Shown here in pieces: positions 10,401-12,810 of a stretch of DNA of 12,810 nucleotides (positions within the stretch are counted from its first letter, which is position 1; each line of letters opens with the position of its first letter). The position numbers and the translations under genes are program-made. A model generated the notes under the pieces. That model was not told the origin of the DNA. It ran no database searches and saw only the letters and a list, made by a program, of their open reading frames with translations. Source of the DNA: a bacterium. Lineage in GTDB: Bacteria; Planctomycetota; Planctomycetia; Pirellulales; Pirellulaceae. Location: the NCBI GenBank assembly GCA_030432015.1, contig JAUIHJ010000145.1:1-12810 (forward strand), given 5' to 3'.

Positions 10401-10966
10401 GCGTGGTCGCGCCGATTGACGCACTCGTGGCAATCAACTTTCTCAACAAACACGGTGCGATATCGCTTGCCGATCCGTCGGTTGCCGGCCTTGAAACCCC
10501 GCCGTTTGTTGATGTCAACGGAGACGGATTCGCCACGCCGAACGATCCACTTCAGATCATCAACTTCTTGAATAGCGTGAGCTCGGGCGCCGGGGAAAAT
10601 GTCGCGTCAACGATGTCAGCCAGCGAGCACCCTGGGTCAGGAAATCTGGCGGCGTTTCGCGAGTCTCACGACTCGCCAATCGTGCACCACGGCGTCGACG
10701 CCCTGCTGGTTCCCTGGTGGCATCCGGTCGTCGAGACCACACAATCGTTATCGAATACGCCCAGCCCCCAGGGTCGCGTAGAGCCCGTGACGGTGATGAA
10801 CAAGTATCAGGATCACGTCGCCGTGTCGCCTAGCCAGGCCCGCTCGGTCCAGTCGCGGGTTCTCATCGACGTCCTCGATGAACTGGCGGGGAACGCCTTT
10901 AGGTCCGGCCTCGAAGAGATCCTGAACGCGATTGTCACGCCCGTCGCACCCGCATCACCGCGTTGA
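1328..10966 (+). CDS. Giant LEPR-XLL multidomain secreted-type protein (3212 aa) with lectin-like, copper-radical-oxidase, glycoamylase-like, FG-GAP, cohesin-like and dockerin modules
   Basis: The start is the GTG at 1328: an in-frame TGA at 1301 limits extension, and the overlapping ATG at 1326 is followed directly by TGA. No clear Shine-Dalgarno is present. Residue order: 1-45 basic N-terminus with VLEPRLLL; 75-280 L-type-lectin-like; 285-396 Calx-beta; 400-876 galactose-oxidase-like; 886-1168 beta-propeller-like; 1172-1378 two Calx-beta-like modules; 1400-1555 unrecognised beta-rich region; 1558-1648 and 1786-2058 glycoamylase-like halves flanking a golvesin-C-like domain (1652-1780); 2083-2172 SdrD-B/CNA-B-like; 2186-2545 FG-GAP propeller; 2572-2776 two Calx-beta-like modules; 2783-3008 cohesin-like; 3014-3084 dockerin; then a tail. 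It is acidic and Asp-rich with only five Cys seen, as expected of an exported calcium-binding protein. Function is inferred to be surface carbohydrate binding and oxidation or processing; the natural substrate cannot be read from the sequence. The frame is intact throughout. Confidence 0.97.
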   Translation: MNRPSRKTRYKQTRNAKRRRAAKARHLRGEVLEPRLLLHGGGGEDPLHALSAVENFDDQHIPYELRRHDRKPGPYIGRELAGTNVLRLGSAVLGNNNSIAFERTAIGAYGNVQVQFDFRIVADGEAADGLGFEWLNTAVYGASGVVAPGQPSNVPEDPNFIRSLGIGLDTAFNADLGDVNGNHASIHAGATTIAQRDLAALNLNLESGVWHHALVEIEQDNSSVNVSLALQPAGGLAVQVFDHVQIPDFSAYEGRAWFGARTGGQVADHDIDEIAIDVADPLASRVELYADTYTVVENEQFTTVVVTLDVPQSVPVTVNYASAAGTAAADVDFDDAAGSVTFAPGETWKPIRIPIVADDVREPTETFQVTLTSVAPDGNTTLGTRLQADIRLVDDDNPGAAGSWALPPEWGLTEVENDRINTEVVAVHAHVLPDGRVMYWNGDTGEGDEPSSTFENPRVWVPGTGTTTPLSSPPHNLFCAGHSFLSDGRLLVTGGHELANVGLSSAAIYDPANNSWQRLPGMNAPRWYPTNTTLPSGDILVVSGEVTPQVVNPVPQVWETEANRWRDLPNAELAMHLYPFMFVAPDGRVFNAGPNQDSQFLDTAGDGSWTHAADSLFGIRSDGSAAMLADGQVILVGGAPNGLDFPTNTAEVIALGSSNPQWQFTNSMAFPRKYHNATILADGTLLVTGGSAAPGFNDGSAAVRAAELWDPVTGEWKTLAASQAHRLYHATGLLLPDGRVFVSGGGQPAASVDGVRADNLDAEIFSPPYLFDDNGNPAVRPEITRAPTVVRYGDDFIVHTPDGDQTAAVNWVRLSSVTHAFNENQRINRLGFRPVPGGLSVAAPSDPNLAPPGHYMLFVVDDNGVPSEAAIVQIVATPDAPAPPALSDLAGFLVDVLPVSGRDNNVTGVAAAGPFYAATESFEETFEIRNLAEPHRSVVDISLAELRSTFSVPGGTSGGPDGMTSVTAHENAWYVVATSEGTDAIFKIAADGSTRELFSTVEIHGRGDLPFNRSEIEFYENGRSFLAHSSGLDELDENGQHVRRLATGNYDGVAVVGDSLFAIQDNGLLVADVDLTDGDRSVVALANLGETVLDLTWGEFGTLGEALFVTTQAGELAYWRKEDLLASTPLAPPSPLLQIPNLFGKIAFHEGALFISRSSSVVRVRENSDVRFEVVEPTVTVTEGSAATQAIRLHLTKPPNWPIEVGIGRVSGDEDIIVADRTYIFDKNNWRADAYIELKANDDADRQDGLAIVRISAPGMTPLDVVVNERDDDGVVGIELDATNVAIREGRTASFRARLTAAPSAPVIVSTQWSGGDADLFVEGHAEVEFDASNWDRWRWVSLGAGQDGDTSDGSAVFTVSAAGLATQPLTATEVDAGEVDTQVSYTVLVDDYTALPLQGEQEEFAFFNRVRGDRGKIDPAGVGVVDLGPGFVEARTLTDAGFAGMFNSVNHALREGQPLDFKALLPARIQAEFQYQATSLRFEIEDGQGRFDVELVNPEKDKVFTHSEFLTGGPVSLRIPLEDPPNQVQGLNWLIVGDAGSFVRIKRIELEVQGPNLGYLEGFLWPYAALLSNYSETTGLTRDRAAFPEGDFDGVNTSGGQAAAAAVAAKLGVISVDAAREIVSGTASALLELQANDSLHGVLPHFVRTNFVIDNESSEFQVVSGDWESANSVEGCHGQDHLQIAAGTGDAKVQWTPRITRGGTYEVFTRWVDGSEHATNARFTIETLDGVKSEVVDQTQGGGKWHRLGVYDFAPGEAKITLTDDADGVVIADAIRLVGPPHIVPHTEYSTVDSVIGLLGTLLAAEALDLPTEELEQAIRKIDWNAATLPDQTISHGFRDDGQLLPNGWDFFGGEAVLVALAHVAATGRLPAIPHIDLENLQTFNGSGFIDELLWVFVEPIGIDAYGADWDSYRPAAAATQVAHYDQAPYPLFGASAAEPPILSQFPVRPGDDVAIPYVPFGVGGLGPANDGSDLFAGQVAAPHYAGMAWSLAPAAAQRMWDAMQDQGILSPLNLVESVVVQQWGSTLETHWHAFKGSWNLALQALGAGSHLLQNANPLFDAARTNSFLSSAMQLLAPHEPAELRGSVFNDVNRNALRDSNEVGIDGVAMELVLQPEGTVVQAQVTASRDLDGDGLIDPFAEQGLYEFLDVQPGRYAVRQATREGWEPTSPAEVSYVLSQGLPVSDPHGLATFLDLDGDQYPDFVVPDGVTQAIGVYRNRGDGSYARAPDQLLDDQPVNSTHFNDEFTQSIVADDFNGDGTLDLAVIANDLRILLNLGDGQFSAPISYYVGDSLRGVIAADLNGDDFVDIAVLTNKEALPELGRVAVFLNNGDGTFTALLDSPVQGGRLTSVTASDFDGDGDVDLAVIANLSGGIRVLQNDGNGLLVPGPFYGATGAQSLRSADLNADGFPDLVFASLAVSSGPDNQPRYSNQVVVLPNRGDGTFATPISLPVGTLPTSVDIGDIDGDGDPDLAVAYRGTIESDGGLAILFNDGLGKFELAADISPPNSPLAIRLSDMDLDGDQDLLAADRETSQFLEFQNTEKSPGTLPGSHVVTVSSSQVFGGIDLGSAQKTLELAFAVDEVAESGNHQATTGTITRRGENLATALAVSLVSDPANQLVIPASVEIPANQASVDFLITAFDDTVVDGLQVVTMTASAAGHLDATGTLRVVDDDVPELTLAIAEAEISEDGGRTQATVTRNSVTSSSLEVAISSSDRGEATVPASITIPSGSNSATFTITGQPDSVFDQTQVVNITVAATEHTSAVETLNVTNVDPQPPNHVMRVIVRTFERPKHYPFFDHDGNPQTPLQRIEASVEIDTIREGQDFVVKLLVEDIRPAGSQHGVFASYVDLNFDGALASLVADLPFVTHPQTNEGTPFLHNTQTPQGVFGARAEPVNGTGLIDTNSDGVFDQIDLLGSFSNLLDGTGGGEVLLVEWAMTAVNAGILTLAAEPTTEAAADDPHDLDQSPLFDSGVFGQDEAVCPSEGDGPCQGSIQFQDAVIVIENSPPHQNPRDRLDVNNDCVVAPIDALVAINFLNKHGAISLADPSVAGLETPPFVDVNGDGFATPNDPLQIINFLNSVSSGAGENVASTMSASEHPGSGNLAAFRESHDSPIVHHGVDALLVPWWHPVVETTQSLSNTPSPQGRVEPVTVMNKYQDHVAVSPSQARSVQSRVLIDVLDELAGNAFRSGLEEILNAIVTPVAPASPR
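1550..2167 (+). other. L-type-lectin-like (concanavalin-fold) domain of the giant protein
   Basis: Residues 75-280 carry the landmarks of legume-type bacterial lectins: FERTAIGAYGNVQVQFDFRI, then DGLGFEW (residues 128-134). They continue with LGIGLDTAFNADLGDVNGNHASIH (residues 164-187, split here as the GIGLDT strand and the GNHASIH strand), WHHALVEIE and IDEIAIDV. The Asp/Asn-rich loop after GIGLDT sits where such folds bind Ca/Mn. Sugar binding is likely but the specificity is unknown. Confidence 0.7.
2180..2515 (+). other. Calx-beta domain 1 of the giant protein
   Basis: Residues 285-396 show a canonical Calx-beta pattern: TYTVVENE, then VTVNYASAAGTA, DVDFDDAAGSVTFAPGE, IPIVADDVREPTETFQVTL and a closing VDDDN. 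These beta-sandwich modules bind Ca2+ through their acidic loops and serve as linkers in adhesins. It joins the lectin-like domain to the oxidase domain. Confidence 0.8.
2525..3955 (+). other. Galactose-oxidase/glyoxal-oxidase-like (AA5-type) copper radical oxidase domain
   Basis: Residues 400-876 form a kelch-type propeller followed by the early-set C-terminal domain of galactose oxidase (DUF1929-like). Every residue of the copper/radical site has a counterpart by motif alignment to fungal galactose oxidase. FCAG supplies Cys479 and PRWY supplies Tyr528, the Tyr-Cys thioether cofactor. RLYHATGLLLPDGRVF supplies Tyr728 and His729, and SVTHAFNENQR supplies His819. Kelch blades end in repeated DGRLLVTGG-type strands. 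Known members oxidise primary alcohols or aldehydes with O2, releasing H2O2. Activity is inferred and the substrate unknown. Confidence 0.85.
3983..4831 (+). other. Second beta-propeller-like region of the giant protein
   Basis: Residues 886-1168 have repeated short beta-strand blades with a changing sequence theme: VTGVAAAGPFYAATES, SVTAHENAWYVVATSEGTD, DGVAVVGDSLFAIQDNG and GKIAFHEGALFISRSSS. The pattern resembles NHL/quinoprotein-type propellers that read out as 'what is here, what does it show'. I cannot assign a specific family or active site. Confidence 0.45.
4841..5461 (+). repeat. Two tandem Calx-beta-like modules of the FDxxNW type
   Basis: Residues 1172-1271 and 1276-1378 are two diverged copies of one module. 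Each has an acidic start (VTVTEGSAATQ / VAIREGRTASF), a central FDKNNW / FDASNW motif and a D-x-D...DG turn (DDADRQDG / GDTSDG). Each closes with a strand ending in SAPGM / SAAGL. This fits a Calx-beta-related calcium-binding sandwich, repeated by internal duplication. Confidence 0.6.
5525..5992 (+). other. Unrecognised beta-rich region preceding the glycoamylase-like module
   Basis: Residues 1400-1555 alternate short strands and turns, for example SLRFEIEDGQGRFDVELVN, PVSLRIPLED and FVRIKRIELEVQG. The pattern suits a jelly-roll, carbohydrate-binding-like sandwich placed directly before a carbohydrate-active fold. I do not recognise the family. Confidence 0.35.
5999..7501 (+). other. Glycoamylase-like (alpha/alpha barrel) module interrupted by a golvesin-C-like domain
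   Basis: The first half (residues 1558-1648) has GYLEGFLWPYAALLSNYSE and NTSGGQAAAAAVAAKLGVIS, ending at HGVLPHFV. The second half (1786-2058) resumes with HTEYSTVDSVIGLLGTLLAAEA, then NGWDFFGGEAVLVALAHVA, PYVPFGVGG, AAPHYAGMAW and FKGSWNLALQALG. This order matches glycoamylase-like/GH144-type proteins (PF10091-like), in which the STVDS helix directly follows the HG...Y segment. The match is to fold and motif order; I cannot point to a catalytic acid with certainty, so hydrolase activity is only possible. Confidence 0.6.
6281..6667 (+). other. Golvesin-C-like domain inserted in the glycoamylase-like module
   Basis: Residues 1652-1780 show the family's sequence of signatures: VIDNESSEFQVVSGDW, GQDHLQIAAGTGDAKVQWTP and GGTYEVFTRWVDGSEHATNA. 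After these come GGGKWHRLGVYDFAPGE and a closing DDADGVVIADAIRLVG. Such domains occur beside secreted hydrolases and are thought to bind ligands. It contains Cys1677, one of only five in the protein. Confidence 0.8.
7574..7843 (+). other. SdrD-B/CNA-B-like module
   Basis: Residues 2083-2172 begin with ELRGSVFNDVNRNALRDSNE, followed by GIDGVAMELVLQ, GLYEFLDVQPGRYAVRQ and GWEPTSP. This is the typical SdrD-B-like pattern: G-x-V-F-x-D-x-N-x-N acidic start, 'gv.v.L' strand and 'Y.F.dv.pG.Y.V' end. It acts as a calcium-stabilised stalk in surface proteins. It separates the catalytic-type half from the FG-GAP half. Confidence 0.75.
7883..8962 (+). repeat. Seven FG-GAP/VCBS repeats forming a putative seven-bladed propeller
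   Basis: Seven Asp-rich calcium loops of the DxD/NxDGxxD type begin at residues 2196, 2256, 2302, 2357, 2405, 2465 and 2518, spaced 46-60 residues apart. Most are followed by a DLAV-type strand and then by the VFLNNGDGTF-type segment. Seven blades is the number of integrin-alpha propellers, so this appears to be a complete propeller. Such domains mediate adhesion or calcium-dependent binding. Confidence 0.85.
9041..9655 (+). repeat. Two tandem Calx-beta-like modules before the cohesin-like region
   Basis: Residues 2572-2675 and 2678-2776 share the pattern TGTITRRGE / ATVTRNSV, then VIPASVEIPANQASVDF / TVPASITIPSGSNSATF. Next comes an acidic stretch (FDDTVVDG / DSVFDQ) and a VxxxASAAGH / VAATEH strand. 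The same pattern opens the readable part of the neighbouring minus-strand gene, so the two genes share this module type. Confidence 0.7.
9674..10351 (+). other. Cohesin-like region of the giant protein
   Basis: Residues 2783-3008 include REGQDFVVKLLVEDIRP, then GVFASYVDLNFDGALASLV. Further on come LLGSFSNLLDGTGGGEVLLVEW and MTAVNAGILTLAAEP. This order (G-E-x-F-x-V-x-V..., a-Y-x-D-L-x-Y/F-D, late G-...-L-T-L strand) resembles cohesin folds found next to dockerins in planctomycete proteins. A vicinal Cys pair (2985, 2993) could form a disulfide. Confidence 0.55.
10367..10579 (+). other. Type I dockerin domain at the C-terminus
   Basis: Residues 3014-3084 contain two EF-hand-like calcium loops. 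Loop one has D3020, N3022, D3024 and D3031; loop two has D3062, N3064, D3066 and D3073. Each is followed by a helix of the type DALVAINFLN / DPLQIINFLN. The two halves are the expected duplicated dockerin halves. Dockerins bind cohesin modules in a calcium-dependent way. The residue after D3024 is Cys3025, where Gly is commoner. Confidence 0.85.
10580..10963 (+). other. C-terminal tail after the dockerin, no recognised domain
   Basis: Residues 3085-3212 are low in hydrophobic runs and rich in Ser, Pro and His, with a short helical end (SRVLIDVLDELAGNAF, then SGLEEILNAIV). There is no transmembrane helix, LPXTG or PEP-CTERM-like ending. The protein is therefore not obviously anchored by its C-terminus. 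Confidence 0.5.
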
Positions 10967-11006
10967 GGTCGATACAGGCCGCGAGGGAAAGCCACGTTTT
11001 TTCGAG

Positions 11007-11026
11007 GAACCATCTTGTCGTGGTTC
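11007..11026. terminator. Candidate hairpin in the convergent spacer (first)
   Basis: GAACCA pairs with TGGTTC around an eight-base loop, 41 bases after the giant gene's stop. A T-run (10997-11002) precedes the stem on the + strand instead of following it, so it is not a standard terminator for the giant gene. The function is uncertain. Confidence 0.25.
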
Positions 11027-11087
11027 GCTGCCGCGGGTACGGAAGTCTACGGGGTCTCTTGCTCGGGCGGATGATTTGGTGCTGGAC

Positions 11088-11105
11088 CGAGGTCGCACGA
11101 CCTTG
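11088..11105. terminator. Candidate hairpin in the convergent spacer (second)
   Basis: CGAGGTC pairs with GACCTTG (one G-T wobble) around a four-base GCAC loop, giving seven pairs. It lies between two converging genes, where a shared bidirectional terminator would sit. No T-tract follows on either strand, so the call is tentative. Confidence 0.3.
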
Positions 11106-11160
11106 CCGTAGCCGCACGTACCGATCTGGGCTTGCATTCGCGCTGCGCTGCACCAACCAT

Positions 11161-12810
11161 TTAGACAATCGTAAACTGAAAGAAGTCCGACCATGCCCCT
11201 TCCAGGTCATCCTCGTTGATGCCCCGGACCCAGAACAAGTAGGTGCGGCCGACGACCAGAGGCGTGGCAGACGTGTAGGTGGTTGCCGTTATATGCGCAT
11301 TGTGAATCACCTTATGGGTGTCGGTGGTCTGATCATAGACCCACAATTCGTATCTGACGGCTCCCGTTGCGGTGCCCCATGTAAAGGTCGGTGTGGTATC
11401 AGCGATGCTCCCGGTCGGACCAACCAGCACGGGAACTTCGGGGATGGCGACGGTGAAATCCGATCGACTGCTCCACTCCCCCCACAGGCCATCGCTGCTT
11501 TGCGTGCGCATCCAGAATTGGTAACGGCCACTCGGCATCGCCGTCGCAGGGGTGAAGCTTGTTCCTGTCAGTGCCGCTTCATGGATCACATTGTGAGTGT
11601 TCGTGGTTGCGCTGTAGACCGAGAGTTCGTAACGGGCAGCTCCGGCCACCGCCTCCCAGCTGAACGTGGGAGTCGTGTCGAACGTATTGCTGGTTGGGCC
11701 GATCACAGTTGGTGGCGTCAGGATGGTCCCGACGGTAAATGTGGCAGCCGCGCTCCAGCCCTTTGACGTTCCAGCCCCCCAGGCTTGTACCCAGAAGACA
11801 TAGCGGCCGCTCGCGAGGGGCGTGGTGGGCGTGAACGAATTGTTGGTCACATTGGTCTCGTAGATCACACGTTGTCCCGTCGTCGAGCTGGTGACCCACA
11901 AGACATAACGGTCGGCACCCTCGTCTGACCAGGTGATGGTTGGCGTCGCGTCGGCGACAATTCCCGTTGGGCCGGTGATCGTGGGCACGTTGGGAACTGC
12001 GCCGACGGTAAACTCCATGCCGGCGCTCCAGGGACCTAAATTGCCGCTGGCATCGATCGCCCGGACCCAAAATCGATAGCGCCCGTTGCTTAAGGCCTCG
12101 CCAGCCGTCGGCGTATAGGCATTGGTCGCGAGCGACGGTTTGTGGATCACATGGTGAGTGTTGGTTGTCACGCGATAGACCGACAGTTCGTAGCCCGCCG
12201 CATTGGCAACCGAGTGCCAGGTGAATCCCGGTGTGGAATCGGCGGTGTTCCCGCTGGGGCCGGTTACCGTGGGCGCAGCGAGGCTGGCGCCGAGCACGAA
12301 TTGACCCGTTGCCCATGAGCTCACTTTGCCTGTCGCGTGAGCCCTGACCCAGAAAAGGTAGCTACCTCCTGGCAATGGAGTCGCGGGCGTGAACGTCGTG
12401 GCCGCGAGCCCGCTTTCATAAACGATCTTGTGGGTTGCCGTATTGACGTGATAGACCCACAACTCGTAGTGCGTTGCGCCTGTAACGGCATCCCAACTGA
12501 AGGTCGGAGTCGTGTCGCCGGTCGTTCCCGTCGGTGCCAACGCGCCCGGCAGCGGCAGGTCGTTGTCTTGAACGGTCACGTCGACCGGTACTCCGCTGTA
12601 ACCGTCCGCGGAGGCGGTCAGTTGCGCCACTTGGTCCCCGTCGGCCAGCAATTCATCAACGGCTTCCACACTGAACGTTGCCGCGGTCTGGCCAGCCGGT
12701 ATGACCACCGACGTTGGAACACGGACTTCCGTTTCATCATTGCTTGCCAGCGTCACGATCAACGCTGAACCGATGTCGGTATTGCTACGCGTCACCGTGC
12801 CCGTCAGCGC
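11161..12810 (-). CDS. Repeat-built surface-type protein, C-terminal part: Calx-beta-like module plus five fibronectin-III-like repeats (5' partial)
   Basis: The frame reads from the window edge (12810) without a stop to TAA at 11161-11163, so the true start lies outside; an internal GTG at 12795 falls within the Calx-beta-like strand (GTVTRSNTD) and is not the start. Counting from that GTG, residues 1-79 finish a Calx-beta-like module (VRVPTSVVIPAGQTAATFSV, ELLADGDQVAQLTASADGY, VQDND). Residues 85-544 are five tandem repeats of 86-96 residues with TPTFSW near the start, YELWVY in the middle, THKVIH, FTPATPL and RYLFWVRA near the end, and W plus FTV at the close. They resemble fibronectin III/Ig-like folds. 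The protein ends flush with the fifth repeat, with no membrane anchor or sorting tail. No catalytic domain is visible in this part. It converges on the giant gene and shares its module style, so a surface or exported role is likely. Confidence 0.92.
   Translation of the reverse strand, partial: ALTGTVTRSNTDIGSALIVTLASNDETEVRVPTSVVIPAGQTAATFSVEAVDELLADGDQVAQLTASADGYSGVPVDVTVQDNDLPLPGALAPTGTTGDTTPTFSWDAVTGATHYELWVYHVNTATHKIVYESGLAATTFTPATPLPGGSYLFWVRAHATGKVSSWATGQFVLGASLAAPTVTGPSGNTADSTPGFTWHSVANAAGYELSVYRVTTNTHHVIHKPSLATNAYTPTAGEALSNGRYRFWVRAIDASGNLGPWSAGMEFTVGAVPNVPTITGPTGIVADATPTITWSDEGADRYVLWVTSSTTGQRVIYETNVTNNSFTPTTPLASGRYVFWVQAWGAGTSKGWSAAATFTVGTILTPPTVIGPTSNTFDTTPTFSWEAVAGAARYELSVYSATTNTHNVIHEAALTGTSFTPATAMPSGRYQFWMRTQSSDGLWGEWSSRSDFTVAIPEVPVLVGPTGSIADTTPTFTWGTATGAVRYELWVYDQTTDTHKVIHNAHITATTYTSATPLVVGRTYLFWVRGINEDDLEGAWSDFFQFTIV
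11164..12543 (-). repeat. Five tandem fibronectin-III-like repeats
   Basis: Approximate units in coding order: 12543-12286, 12285-11998, 11997-11728, 11727-11446 and 11445-11164. All keep the Trp of T-P-x-(F/I)-x-W and the F-W-(V/M) strand. Units 2 and 4 are most alike in their middle (VYxxTTNTHxVIH). Unit 3 is the most diverged: it lacks the THxVIH element, reading GQRVIYE instead. Confidence 0.85.

Noticed and set aside
10997..11002. T-run as the U-tract of an intrinsic terminator for the giant gene
   Set aside because: I could not find a convincing stem immediately upstream; the only good stem (11007-11026) is on the wrong side for the + strand.
11164..12543. CRISPR array or satellite DNA
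   Set aside because: The periodicity is about 280 bases, imperfect at DNA level, and explained by in-frame protein repeats.
12793..12795. GTG (minus strand) as the true start of the second repeat protein
   Set aside because: It lies within the Calx-beta-like strand (ALTGTVTRSN), and the frame is open to the window edge.

Overview
The window reads as planctomycete DNA, most likely from a Pirellulales-type lineage. This is inferred from three signs: the LEPR-XLL motif near the N-terminus of a giant secreted-type protein, the dockerin/cohesin-like C-terminus of that protein, and a membrane serine/threonine kinase fused to an unrelated C-terminal domain. No RNA genes, CRISPR arrays, insertion sequences or phage genes were seen. 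Only three real genes are supported, and coding density is high.

Layout. (1) Bases 1-1074, + strand: the 3' part of a serine/threonine protein kinase gene. It encodes the kinase C-lobe, one transmembrane helix and a C-terminal DJ-1/PfpI-like domain whose usual nucleophilic cysteine is replaced. (2) Bases 1075-1327: a spacer with hairpins and no convincing gene. (3) Bases 1328-10966, + strand: one intact 3212-residue mosaic protein. Its modules in order are: LEPR-XLL N-terminus, L-type-lectin-like domain, Calx-beta, galactose-oxidase-like copper radical oxidase, a second beta-propeller-like region, two Calx-beta-like modules, an unrecognised beta-rich region, a glycoamylase-like alpha-barrel interrupted by a golvesin-C-like domain, an SdrD-B/CNA-B-like module, a seven-repeat FG-GAP/VCBS propeller, two more Calx-beta-like modules, a cohesin-like region, a type I dockerin and a tail. 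(4) Bases 10967-11160: a short spacer between convergent genes, with two hairpins. (5) Bases 11161-12810, - strand: the C-terminal part of a second repeat-built surface-type protein, with a Calx-beta-like module followed by five tandem fibronectin-III-like repeats. Its N-terminus lies beyond the window.

How the genes may fit together (inference). The two large proteins look like exported, calcium-binding, carbohydrate-facing proteins built from a shared set of beta-sandwich modules. The giant one appears to combine sugar recognition (lectin, golvesin-like), sugar chemistry (an oxidase domain with a complete set of copper/radical ligands, and a glycoamylase-like fold) and assembly (cohesin plus dockerin). 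The kinase upstream could be a membrane sensor with a ligand-binding DJ-1-like domain outside the membrane, but it is separated from the giant gene by about 250 bases and nothing in the sequence proves co-regulation. The most notable observations are the intact radical-oxidase site inside a giant LEPR-XLL protein, the domain-within-domain insertion in the glycoamylase-like module, and the kinase/DJ-1 pseudo-enzyme fusion.
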